This document shows positions 20,388 to 30,800 of a stretch of 64,000 bases of DNA, piece by piece (positions within the stretch are counted from its first letter, which is position 1; each line of letters starts with the position of its first letter). Below the pieces are notes generated by a model. It was not told the DNA's origin and searched no databases. It saw only the letters and a list, made by a program, of their open reading frames with translations. The translations under genes were made by a program, and so were the position numbers. The stretch is from Ostreococcus lucimarinus CCE9901 (lineage: Eukaryota > Chlorophyta > Mamiellophyceae > Mamiellales > Bathycoccaceae), in NCBI RefSeq assembly GCF_000092065.1, contig NC_009357.1:496001-560000 (forward strand), given 5' to 3'.

Positions 20388-22103
20388 TTACAACCCGAGC
20401 TGCACGCGCGACTCGGATGATATTTCGTCGACATCTTCGGTTGACGCCTCTTCATCAGAGGTGTTGCCGATCGAGGTGTCGAGTAAACCGGTTTCGTCGC
20501 GCATGCGCTGAACGAAAATTCTGAACGACTCGAAAGCGAACGGACTGAAAAGCTCGGCGTTGAATCTCAAAAACGTGAAACAGGCCATCGGAGGAAGCAT
20601 TGTGCCCTCTCGCCACATTTCCTCGTCGTTGCCCTCTCCAGCGCAATTTTTGATGATTTTATCATACGCTGCCTGATCGAATCGACAGAGCGCGTTTTCG
20701 CCCGCGAAAGGGACATCGAATCGCGCACACGCTGAGCGAATCTGGCGCAATAAACCCTCGGGTCCGCAATAGCAGTACCACGGATGATCGCTGTCGTGCA
20801 TCTCGACACACGTAAAGTTCAAGCGAGCGCCGTGCTTCTTGCAAACTCTCACGATCGGGGCGTAGCCATCGCGTTCGGAAACAAATTCCCCGGCACGAGT
20901 GTTGAAATATCCAGCGGTAAGCTCTGCGGCGTGTGAACGAACGTTATACCACCAATGCACTCCTGCACATTTAATGGCGAGCGTCACTCCGCGTTTATCA
21001 AAGACTCGCTTCGTCATCTCGAGCATCCGATCGCCGTGGTTAACGAGTTCGCTCGAGTACCAAGACAAGAAGAACGATCCATATTCAGAGTCCCAACTAC
21101 CTCCGTCGTAACGAAAGAAACCGGTCTCAAAGGGTAGGTTGTTGTATCCGCCGGTGTCGTGCGGGCCCGATCCGCCCCACTCAATGTGTCCAGCCTCCGA
21201 CGCCGCGCGAGAGAGAGACAGAAGAGAGCGTTGATCGTAACATTGAAATTCACCAATACCGGGAAATCGCCATTGCGATGCTTTTTGCGCAAATCTGTTC
21301 TCTGGATACGCAGGATACCGCAACTCGCCGCATGGTCCGCAGCCGACGGCGATTTCAGTCAGCGTCGTTCCGAGCTCAGCCTTGAAGGTGTTTCTAAAAC
21401 TAATCATGAAGTCCTTGTACGTATTCATCGGTGTTCGTCCGGCCAACGTCGCGGCGTTGTCGGCCCAAAGCGAAATACACTCCGGATTCCGATAGCCGTA
21501 CTGATCGGTGAAGAACAAGTCTGGGTCCTTCTTCCCCGCTTCGAGCACCCAGTCGGGCAAAGGAATTTCCACGACGTCTCCAACGTTCGCCCCGCACGCG
21601 TGAAACGACATCACCGCCTGTACTTTCAAACCAGCGTCTTTTATCATGTCGATAACTTCTCTATACGCCGCCCAGTCGTACTTTCGCGGACCGTCGCGTT
21701 CGACGATGCCCCACCACACGTCGATCATCACGCCCTCGACTCCAATTTCGCTCAGCGCGCGCAACCCACGCTCGAGCGCCTCGGGATCGTTCACCTCACC
21801 ATCATTCGTCACCACGTTTAAAGGAAGCATCACGTACACCGGCACCGGCTTTCGCACGTACTTTGGCTCGAACGAATCCGCCGCCGCGCGTCCCACCTCC
21901 GCCGCGTCCCTCCCGTCGAACGCGCGCGTCCGCGTCATCGTCTCCCGTCGCCCCACCCCAGATCGTCGCTCGACCCACGCGCGTCGTCCGACTCCGCGCT
22001 CGCGTCGCGCGAGTCCTCCTCGCCGTTCGCGCCGCGCGTCCGCGCGCGTCGCGTTCGAAGACGTCCCCGCCGCGCCCACCATTTCCGCCCCCATCGCCCG
22101 CAT
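20388..22103 (-). CDS. beta-amylase (glycoside hydrolase family 14), probably plastid
   Basis: Exo-hydrolase releasing maltose from the non-reducing ends of starch glucans. It is 571 aa. About 90 N-terminal residues are Arg/Ala/Gly-rich and transit-like. The GH14 barrel begins at VPVYVMLPLNVV. It contains GVMIDVWWGIVE and MSFHACGANVGD. The acid catalyst region GCGPCGELRYPAYPE is near residue 258, and the catalytic base region NFTCVEMHDSDHP is near 431. Both catalytic Glu residues are present, so the enzyme should be active. The C-terminus is a short acidic Ser/Glu-rich tail. The start is the outermost Met; a later one would shorten only the transit region. Plastid starch is inferred as substrate from the family and the nearby ESV1-like gene. 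Confidence 0.94.
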   Translation of the reverse strand: MRAMGAEMVGAAGTSSNATRADARRERRGGLARRERGVGRRAWVERRSGVGRRETMTRTRAFDGRDAAEVGRAAADSFEPKYVRKPVPVYVMLPLNVVTNDGEVNDPEALERGLRALSEIGVEGVMIDVWWGIVERDGPRKYDWAAYREVIDMIKDAGLKVQAVMSFHACGANVGDVVEIPLPDWVLEAGKKDPDLFFTDQYGYRNPECISLWADNAATLAGRTPMNTYKDFMISFRNTFKAELGTTLTEIAVGCGPCGELRYPAYPENRFAQKASQWRFPGIGEFQCYDQRSLLSLSRAASEAGHIEWGGSGPHDTGGYNNLPFETGFFRYDGGSWDSEYGSFFLSWYSSELVNHGDRMLEMTKRVFDKRGVTLAIKCAGVHWWYNVRSHAAELTAGYFNTRAGEFVSERDGYAPIVRVCKKHGARLNFTCVEMHDSDHPWYCYCGPEGLLRQIRSACARFDVPFAGENALCRFDQAAYDKIIKNCAGEGNDEEMWREGTMLPPMACFTFLRFNAELFSPFAFESFRIFVQRMRDETGLLDTSIGNTSDEEASTEDVDEISSESRVQLGL

Positions 22104-22529
22104 CCCTCCGTCGCTCGCGCTTCCGACGTCCCCGATTCACCGTCGCGTCCTCGCGCGCCGTTCGGTCGCGCGCGCGTCGCGCTTGCCCTCGCCTATCGCG
22201 CGAGCACCGCGTCGATCCCACGAATTCGCGCGTCCGACGACGATTGAATGCGCGGGAAACCTCGTCGTCGTCGCGTCGCGTCGCGCGCGTCCGCGCCCGC
22301 GCGTCGCGGACCCGTCGTCGCGGCGACCGCGATCGTCGCGCGCCTATCGCGCGAGCCGCGAGGCGTCCGCGATCGGCGCGCGCGTCTCTGGCGCGCGCGC
22401 GCGTCGACCGCGGTCGGCACCCGTCGCGATCGTCGGACTGTTTGCCCATAGGAAGGGACGTCCCGACGACGACGCCGTCGTCGGCGCGCGCGCGGCGCGA
22501 CTCGCCGACGCGCGCGCGCCGATCGCCGC
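22104..22529. other. 426-bp GC-rich spacer upstream of beta-amylase
   Basis: Divergent spacer between the beta-amylase start and the small ORF at 22530. It contains CG-rich and GATCG-type low-complexity sequence. Long ORFs run through it on both strands, but all are Arg-rich shadows without domains. No defined element was recognised. Confidence 0.45.
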
Positions 22530-22703
22530 ATGGAGCCGGCGACGCTGACGGTCCTCGCGATCTGCGCGCTCGCGGGCGCGAAACTGTCCGTCGGGGGGTA
22601 CCTCGCGTGGACGCATCGCGGCGCGTGTCGACGCGAGCGCGGCGGACGCGCGGGCGCGGACGCGCGCGAGGAGGACGCGCGCGAGGACGCGAAGGCGGCG
22701 TGA
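22530..22703 (+). CDS. possible 57-aa single-pass membrane peptide
   Basis: A short ORF beginning MEPATLTVLAICALAGAKLS. It has one hydrophobic helix at about residues 5-27, a basic patch (HRGACRRERGGR) and then an acidic Glu/Asp/Ala tail. It lies alone between the beta-amylase and SUMO-protease genes, in a stretch of nearly 800 bp that otherwise has no gene. The hydrophobic start, non-repetitive composition and stop codon are the only support. I know no family for it. It could be a real tail- or signal-anchored microprotein, or chance in GC-rich DNA. Confidence 0.3.
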   Translation: MEPATLTVLAICALAGAKLSVGGYLAWTHRGACRRERGGRAGADAREEDAREDAKAA

Positions 22704-22919
22704 TTCGACGCGCGGGGATCGATCGGGGGCGCGGTCGGTCGGAACGCGCGCGCGCGCGCGCGCGCGGTGTGTTCGCGCTGGGAGTTTCGAGGGACGGTTG
22801 AATTAATCTCGTCGTCGTCGGCGCCGCGAGAAGAGACGCGCGCGCGCGGCGCGAGCGACGGGAGACGATGGGATGGACGGGAAGTTTGAGCGATTTTGCT
22901 ACTAAACGCTCGCTAGAGG

Positions 22920-24770
22920 TCATCGGACGCCGACGGAGACGATGTCCCACACGAGACGCCGACGGAAATATTCCATGTGTTTCTGGGAAAACGCGAGTTC
23001 GGCGCCGGCGGAGAGGTAGTCAGCGTATTTGATCATGAAGACGCCGCAATCGCATCCGTTCTTTTGCAGGGGGATGTCTTTGGGGTAGGCTTCGATCCAC
23101 TCGTCCGGGTCCCAGTCCTCGTTGAGTTTATTCTTTGCCTCGTCGATGAGCCAACGCTTGAGATTCTTCACCGCGACGCCGCTCTCGCCGAGGAGAGAGT
23201 CGTAGTAACTGATGCGCTTCTTGCGCGTATCGATCTCAGCGAGCACCCAGTGTACGGATTGATGAATCGGTACGAAGATTTTTTCGCAGCGCAACACGTC
23301 GTACTTGAGCTTCTTCGGCAACGTCCATCTTCGGACGTTCGAGTAGTCGTACATGTTGCTATCCTGGTACAACTTGTTGATGAAAAAGGTGCTGAAAAAG
23401 TGCACCTTTGGCTGCGTCTCTCCTTTGGGCATACTATTTATGGCGCGTTGAGACAGCAAACCGATGGCAAAATTTGCAACCTCGTCGTTCAACCACGTGC
23501 CCGTCTTCAGAGTGGCAATGTCTTTTCCAGTGGCGTCGAGTGCACCCTGACCGACGAACGAACCGCTCGCTAAGATCTGCGTCGACGGCGCTCGCAACGC
23601 ATCTTGAACAGCTTCGAGCTGAGCCGCGGTGAGCGGCTTGAGGAACTTTTTAGCGGCCTTTTCGCGCTCTCGTCGCCTCTTGTGTTCCTCAGCCTCGACG
23701 CTCAGGCGCGAGAGTTGTTCCTCTAACCCGCTCGAAGTGGACGCAGAGAGCACTTGGTTCAACTTCTCTCGCCTGATTCTCAACGTTTCTTGCATATCAC
23801 GAATTGTTGCCGCATGCTTTGCCGAGAGCGATTCCGTCGGCGCGGTCGCCGCGTCGCGGCGGCTGGCGCGGTCCTTCTCTAAAGCCGCTCTTTGCGAACG
23901 TCCGGCGAGCGTTCCGTTCTCATGAGACGCGATCAACGCCTTGTAGTCTGACAAACCTTTCGGATCGTCCCACTTGCGCGTGTTGACGTACTTTTTGAAC
24001 GCATCTCCGAAAATATTGACCTTTTCGAACCGCTTAAACGTCGCGGCGCCGCCAAATCCTCGCTCGACGTCGCGCCCGTTCGAATCTTCCAAAACGCGCG
24101 CGTCTCTCATCCCACTCTGCGTTGTCCCCATGATGACGTCCCCGTACCCTCTATATACTACAGCACCACCGATCTCACTTCGCACCGACGTCCCACCCGG
24201 TTTGCCAAACGCGCTCGCCGTCCTTCTCCACGCCGCGTCCCGTCTGGCCTCTCGCGCAAACGTTGACCCCGTCCCTCCGCCCTCCAGCGATCGATCGCGC
24301 CCACTCCCCCCCACAACGTCGTCAAACAATCCAAAACGTCTCGGCGGCGTCGAATACGGATGCGCACGCGCGTATGCCACGCGTTCGCTCCAAGGACTCG
24401 TTCGCTGCAGCGCCCCGCCCGGGACGAGCACCGGCGTCGCGTGATCGATCTCTCCCGACCTCGCCGCGGCGCGTCCGTGATCTCGCTCGAGCGCCTCTAG
24501 CGTAGAAATCGTCCTCTCGCCCGTCTGTCGATCGCGCGCGAGCCCGTCGCGGGCGTACGTCGTCGTCAGGGGATCTTTAAACACCGCGCTGCGCGGGTTC
24601 AAGTGGTGCTCGTGACGCGCGAGAATGTCGTCGCGCACGCTACCTCGAGCGCTCGCCGGCGCGTTCTCGTCGAACGGTCGATGCGATCGTGACATTCGCA
24701 CGCGTCGTGCGCGAGCACGGGACGCGGGACGCGCGCAGTGAGCGTCGCGGGACTCGAAGTGTGGGATCAT
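22920..24770 (-). CDS. Ulp1/SENP-type SUMO protease (peptidase family C48)
   Basis: Cysteine protease that matures SUMO and removes it from targets. It is 616 aa. The N-terminal 390 residues are charged and disordered, with many Arg/Ser. A coiled coil lies at about 330-390. The catalytic domain starts with TWLNDEVANFAIGLL. The triad is visible: His in HWVLAEID near residue 509, Asp in YYDSLLGE near 525, and Cys in KNGCDCGVFMIKYADYL near 572, with the oxyanion Gln just upstream in PLQKN. The arrangement matches plant ESD4 and yeast Ulp1. A nuclear or nuclear-rim location is inferred from the family. It lies in tandem with the giant transporter fusion gene, 128 bp from its stop. Confidence 0.93.
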   Translation of the reverse strand: MIPHFESRDAHCARPASRARARRVRMSRSHRPFDENAPASARGSVRDDILARHEHHLNPRSAVFKDPLTTTYARDGLARDRQTGERTISTLEALERDHGRAAARSGEIDHATPVLVPGGALQRTSPWSERVAYARAHPYSTPPRRFGLFDDVVGGSGRDRSLEGGGTGSTFAREARRDAAWRRTASAFGKPGGTSVRSEIGGAVVYRGYGDVIMGTTQSGMRDARVLEDSNGRDVERGFGGAATFKRFEKVNIFGDAFKKYVNTRKWDDPKGLSDYKALIASHENGTLAGRSQRAALEKDRASRRDAATAPTESLSAKHAATIRDMQETLRIRREKLNQVLSASTSSGLEEQLSRLSVEAEEHKRRREREKAAKKFLKPLTAAQLEAVQDALRAPSTQILASGSFVGQGALDATGKDIATLKTGTWLNDEVANFAIGLLSQRAINSMPKGETQPKVHFFSTFFINKLYQDSNMYDYSNVRRWTLPKKLKYDVLRCEKIFVPIHQSVHWVLAEIDTRKKRISYYDSLLGESGVAVKNLKRWLIDEAKNKLNEDWDPDEWIEAYPKDIPLQKNGCDCGVFMIKYADYLSAGAELAFSQKHMEYFRRRLVWDIVSVGVR

Positions 24771-24898
24771 CGTCCTGTCTTGTATGGGCGTCCGCTCGGC
24801 GACGGGGCGCGACGCGAGCGAGGACGTGGATGTGACGTGGATTGTGCAATATTCTGATTCGTGTTATTATGAGAAATGCTTCAGTTGCAGCGCTCAAA

Positions 24899-27800
24899 TC
24901 ACAGCTTGAGCCTATCGCGAATGAGTTCAGCGATGGAGTCCTCTCCGGGACCGATATCCTTGAAGGCGTCGAGAACTTCAACGATGACGTCTTGGCGGCG
25001 CTTCCACTTCGGGCTTCCCTTGTTCACACCCGTGGTGCTGAAGGTGCGCAAGACATCCACAGCGGCGGATGGCGTGAGCCCAGTCAAGAGAGTCGCGGCG
25101 AGTTTCACATCAGGTTCGGGTTTGTCTTCCGGCTTCTCCACGCCCGGGCGCGCGCCGAACCCGAGGCTCGCACGGCGAACAATGCTCACTTGTTCTTCAA
25201 TCTCCAATCCAGCATAAATAACCTTCGCAGTCTTGACGTTGCGGTTTGCAACGACGCGGAGGATTTCGACCCCGTTGTACACAACGCTTCGCAGGTAGTA
25301 CGGAAGGACGAATTCAGCGACACCAACCATGCGACCGGGCTCGGACATGTTAACCAAACCGATGGCGGCTTCGGCGTCTCCAAGGTTCTCCACCATAATG
25401 TCAATCAACGTCGCAGCACGGGTCAAATCGAGACCCATGAGCGCTTCAGCGCCTCGGGTATCTTTTGCGCGCCACAAAGCAGCTAGGGCTGTCGCCGCAG
25501 CTTCCACGTTGGCTGCTCCTTGAAGGATCAACGTTGCGGCGATCGGATCTTCGTCTTCAGAGAGCTCGAGGACAACCTCTTCGATTTCCTCCTTGGATGC
25601 GCTCTTTTCAAGTCGCTTTTGCAAACGAGATGCACGCTCATCGGTGACTTCGTTGTCCGGCTTTGACGCGGCTTCAGCTTGTTCGGCCGCGCGCTCCGCG
25701 GCGGCTGCAGCGTCCGCCTTTGCCTTTGCCTCAGCGGCTACGGCTTCCGCCTTTGCCTTGGCCTGTGCATCCGCCTTGGTCTTGGCCTGTGCATCCGCCT
25801 TTGCCTTGGCCTCTGCATCCGCCTTTGCCTTGGCCTCTGCATCCGCCTTTGCCTTGGCCTCTGCATCCGCCTTTGCCTTGGCCTCTGCCTCTGCCTTGGC
25901 GTCCGCCTTGGCTTTGGCCTCTGCCTCTGCCTTGGCTTTGGCCTCTGCCTCTGCCTTGGCCTTGGCGTCCGCCTTGGCTTTGGCCTCGGCATCCGCCTTT
26001 GCCTTGGCTTCAGCATCCGCCTTTGCCTTAGCCGCCTTCGCCTCTTCTTCAGCCTTACGCTTCGCTAATTCGGCTTCCTTTCGCTTCGCTTCCTCAGCAG
26101 CCTTCTGAGCTTTCGCAGCCTCCTCCTGCGCCTTGGCTTCCGCCTTGCGACGTTCTTCCGCCTCCTTCTCAGCGCGACGCTTCGCCTCGGCAGCCTCCTT
26201 CTCAGCTTGCTTTCTCTTCTCTTCTTGTTCCTTCTCGAGACGCTTCTTCTCCTCCTCAGCTCGTTTGGCAGCCGCCTTAGCGTCCTCGTCAGCTTTTTTC
26301 TTGGCGCGCGCAGCTTCCTCCTCAGCTTGCTTGGCCTTTGCCGCAGCTTCCTTCTCAGCTTGTTCTTTGGCGCGGCGCTGCTCTTCAGCTTGACGCTTCA
26401 AGTCTTCTGCTTGCTTTTTGGAGTCCTTCTTCGCTGCTTCAGCCGCCTTGCGACGGCTTTCCTCTTCGTCGAGGGCCAATTGCTTGCGTCTTTCCGAAGC
26501 AGCCACGCGCTCGGCCTCCGCCGCTGCAGTTGCAATTCGTAACTCCTCCGCGCGTTCAGCAGCTGCGACGGCTTCAAGACGACGGGATTCTTCGAAGCTG
26601 ATCGTCGAAGATTCTTTGAACAAAACGCCCTCAGTTTCGGTCTGGTTGAAAAATCTACGAGTGTCCTCGTCTTGTCTAGCGGCCCACTCTGAATCTCTCC
26701 TGCTCAAAGTTTCTGCGTTCCATGCAAGACGTCGAGCATCAATTTCAGCGATGATGGCGGCGAGCTCGGCTTCGAGCTGCTTGATACGCATCTCAGCCAC
26801 CTTTCTACGGGCGTCTTCCTCTTCACGTAGAGCTCGCTCGGCACGAACAGCTGCGTCAGCTTCCGCGCAGACAGCAGCGTGACGTCCATCTTCATTGTGA
26901 GTTCTAGTCTGCTCCTCCGTCACGGTGCGTTCAATGGACATCTGGGACTGAGCACGGCGCGCCTTAAACTCTTCGTAGTTGGCCGCTGCAGTCTTTTCGA
27001 GAGCTTGCAATTCGGGAATGAGGATTTGAAGTTGCGACTCCATCTGCGTAATAGTAGCGTTGAGATTCTGCATCATGTTGTCGATAGCAATAGGCGAAGC
27101 AGCGGCAAGTCGCCGCGCATCTTCCTTACGTTGTCTCTCCTCCATCATCTTCCTGAACTCGGCGCGACGAGCTTCCTCGGCGTTGAACAAAGCCTTGATC
27201 TTCGCCGCAAAGTCGTCAATCTCTTTCTGCTTGCGCTCGCACTGCGCGTCAAAATCAGCTCTTCGTTGTTTCTCAGCGGCCTCCTTTTGCGCGATGGCGT
27301 CGGCAGCTTGCTTACGGCGCATCTCCTCTTGAGTCTGTAAGAACTCCTCCTTGGCTTCAAGTTCCGCTCGGAACTTGTCGAGAATGTCCGGCAGTTCATC
27401 ACGGAATCGGTCGCGTCTAGCGTCCTCTTTCGCGATAATATCGTCGTCGATGGCCTTTTGATCGGCAATCTTCTTGTCCATCGCCTTGCGTCGGGCTTCT
27501 TCTTCGGCACGGCGCATGGCTTCGTCGCGCACAAGCTTCTTGAGCTCTTCACGCATTTGCAGCAGCTTGGCGTCTTCTCTCAGGCGCTCGGCCGCATCTT
27601 CCGCGCGAAGACGTTCATCTTCGGCTATAGCTTCTTCACGAGACTTTCTGAACTCCGTGACTCTTTGCGCTTCAGCCTCAAGTGCAGCCTTGGCGGCGGC
27701 ATCAGCTTCGCGTCGACGACGTTCCAAGTCGCGAATGAAATCGTCAATTTCTTGACGCTTTCTGGACACCTCATTCGCATGATCTTCACGTCTGCGTTCT

Positions 27801-30800
27801 TCCTGAGCGCGGAGATCTTCTTCAGCTCTTTGTTTTGCTTGGAGTTCAGCCTTGAAAGCTTCACGACGAGCAAGCTCGGAGGCCCACGCAGCGTCTTCGT
27901 CGGAGCGCATCTTTGTAATGCGTTCTTCCTCGGCGTTGCGACGAGCGTCTTCCTCGGCCATCTTCTTTCTCTCGGCTTCCGCAGCAGCACGAATAACATC
28001 TTCCGCTTCTTTAGCTCTAGCATCTTCTCTGGCGCGACGAGCTTGTTCTTCTGCGTCGCGACGCGCTTGTTCGCGATCCCAATCGGCACGGCGTTGATCT
28101 TCACGAGCTCGAGTGCGTGCCTCGTCTTCTTCGCGACGACGAAGCTCGTCAGCTGCGCGGGCTCGGCGATTCTCCTCCGCAACGATAGCACGCTCGAGCG
28201 CTTCTTTTCGCGTGCGACTCTCGCCTTCTTGCGCGCGACGTTTATTCTCGGCCTCCATACGTAACCGTTGCTCTTGTTGCTCCATGTCCCGCAACTTTTG
28301 CTCTGCGGCGACGCGACGGCGATTTTCAGCTTCCACTCTTTCGGCTTCCTTGCGCACAGCCTCGGCAGCAGCAGCATCGGCTTCACGTCGACGGCGCTCT
28401 TCCTCTTCACGCTTTCTACGCTCTGCTTCAGCAGCAGCCAAAAGGTCTTGCTTGGCTTGTTTACGTCTCGCTTCTTCCGCTTCACGTTGAAGCTGTTCCT
28501 TCGTCTTGAATTCATCCTTGTTGATGATGAAATCGATGCGACGAGAATCTTCAGAAGTGCGTCGCAGACCTTCTTGGGAATTGAAAATCAAATTCGCCTT
28601 GTCTTGTTCTTGCTGACGACGTGTTTCTTCTTCCTTCTTAGCCGCTTCTTCTCGAGCAAGTTCTTCTTCATGACGCTTATTTTCGGCACGACGTTGATCC
28701 TCTTCGGCACGAAGTCGGTTTTCAGCTTCTCGCGCAGCTCGAGCGGCATCGTCGTAAGCACGTCGACGCGCATCTTCGGCTTCTCTTTTGCGGCGTTCAG
28801 CATCCTCAGCGGCCTCAGCTTGCGCCTCGACACGAGCGCGCCGTTGATCTTCATCAGCAATTTTGCGCTTTTCAGCCTCTTCGAGGATCTTGATTTCTTC
28901 AAGTCGAGATTTGTGGTTGGCCTCAGCAGTGGCGATGCGTCGCACCTCTTCAGCGTTGATTCGAGCGATCTCTTGAGCATACTTTTGCCGTCGGTTTTCT
29001 TCCGTATCCTTAAGACGAATACCAAGCTGCTTGAACTCTTCAAGGGCTCGACGCTTAGCGGCGAGATCATCGTCCTCTGCCTTTCGCCGATCGCCTTCTG
29101 CCTTTGCAGCGGCTCGCATCGCAGCTTGCGCGTTCGCGGCGCGAATTTCTTCAGCCTTAAGCGCAGCTTCGATGTCTTGCTTTCTGCGATCAGCGTCATT
29201 TTCGGCAGCGATGCGTCGATCTTTTGTATCGCGTTCGAACTTGACAATCGCTTCCCGGAGAGCGTTGATGGCAGCTTCGGCTTCGCGGCGGCGCTTGTCC
29301 TCGTCGTCGCGACGCTTTGCCTCGTCATCCTCCATTTGTAGAAGCTTACGCGCAGCATCATCACGACGACGTTCCTCCGCAGCTTGACGATCGGCTTCTT
29401 CGCGTTCAAGACGCGCACGTTCATCATCAACTGCGCGTCTGATGTCTTCACGAGCCTGCTCTCGCCGGGTATCCTCCGTTTCCTGGAGACGCCTCTCTTC
29501 TTCAAGCTCACGCGCGTGTTCGTCATCCCACGCTCGTCGTCGAGCTTCTTCAGCGGAACGATCGGCGGCGAGAGCATCTCGCATACGTTGAATTCGAGCC
29601 TCAGCTTCCGCACGACGCCGATTTTCTTCATCTTGCAAACGAGCCTCCTTCTCCAAAAGAGATCGCGTCTCGGTGTCGAATCTTGCTCGAAGATCGGCCT
29701 CGAGTCCCTTCGCCTTCTCAAAGTTATTCTTCGCCAAGTTGATATCTTGTTCACCTTGCGCGCGGCGTAGTTGAATAGAGTTGCGAAGGGCATCGATTTC
29801 CTTTCGGCGGCGTTCGATTTCTTCGCGCAATTTCGCGACTGAAACGGGTGCGCCATCATCGCCACCCATGAGGTCCTCGAGGTCACCCTTTTGTGTCTCA
29901 GTGATGACCTTAGTCGTGATGATCTCTTCCGAGTAAATGGCTTCACATTCGTCGTACAGCCTATCGATCCTCTCCTTCTCGAGTCGACGACGTCTGTTCT
30001 CTTTACGCCGCTCGTTGTTTTCATCCTCGACAGCCTTTCGAAGAGCCTCCTCGGCTTCCTTGCGGCGTCTATCTTCCTCCTTGCGAAGTTTACGCTCGCG
30101 AGCATCGATTTCGTCGTGGTATTCCTCGTCCGGCAATTCTTCACGCCTACGGGCGAGACGCGTGTTCACCTTCTCTCGCGTCGTGATTATCGTCTTCTTC
30201 GTTCGTCCATCAAAGCTGTACGCTACCGATGTTGTGACGGTGCCTGCGGCGTCTCCGATGGATGCCGCGACTTCACCGAGCCTCACCGGCTTCATCTCAA
30301 GCAAGTGAATGAAGAGATAGACGATGAAAGCAATCGCAGCACCGATAATACTTGCGTACTCCATGTTCACTACGTACGTGTAGAACGCGCCAGAACCCGA
30401 GAAGGCACCGGCTTCGATCAAATAGGAAACACCAGAAATGAGTGAAAGCAAGTTGGGCGCCGCCGCGACGGCAATGGCAATCATGGCGCGTGGATTCACG
30501 CCCTTAAAGAACCAATATGGACCCTTAGTATCGCGCGTCTGCATTGCTCGTCGCGATAATTTGCCAGCACGCATAAGCCAGAAGTCACACAAAATCACAC
30601 CGAGCACGGGAGAGACTAACAACGAACCAACGCCAATGATCCACGAGGCAGCGGCGACGACTTGTTGCCACATCAACTGAGCCGGCGCAAAGAGGCCGAC
30701 AGCGCAGGTGATGATGAGCGCTGCTTGCTTGGACGAGATCGTACCACCAAGATAGTTCTTGGTCTTTGCCCACGGAAGCGAGAATTCTTGCATATACTCC

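Noticed and set aside
21802-22950. Arg-rich open frames of 300-380 codons on both strands near the beta-amylase start
   Set aside because: Composition is almost entirely Arg, Ala, Ser, Pro and Gly, as expected for GC-rich DNA read in any frame. No domain or conserved motif.
24899-24981. Minus-strand frame linking the upstream part of the SUMO-protease gene to the end of the giant ORF
   Set aside because: Short, low-complexity frame overlapping both genes; no domain.
29000-30144. Long alternative frames antisense or out of frame within the coiled-coil region of the giant ORF
   Set aside because: They mirror the Glu/Arg/Lys-rich codon pattern in other frames and lack any motif.
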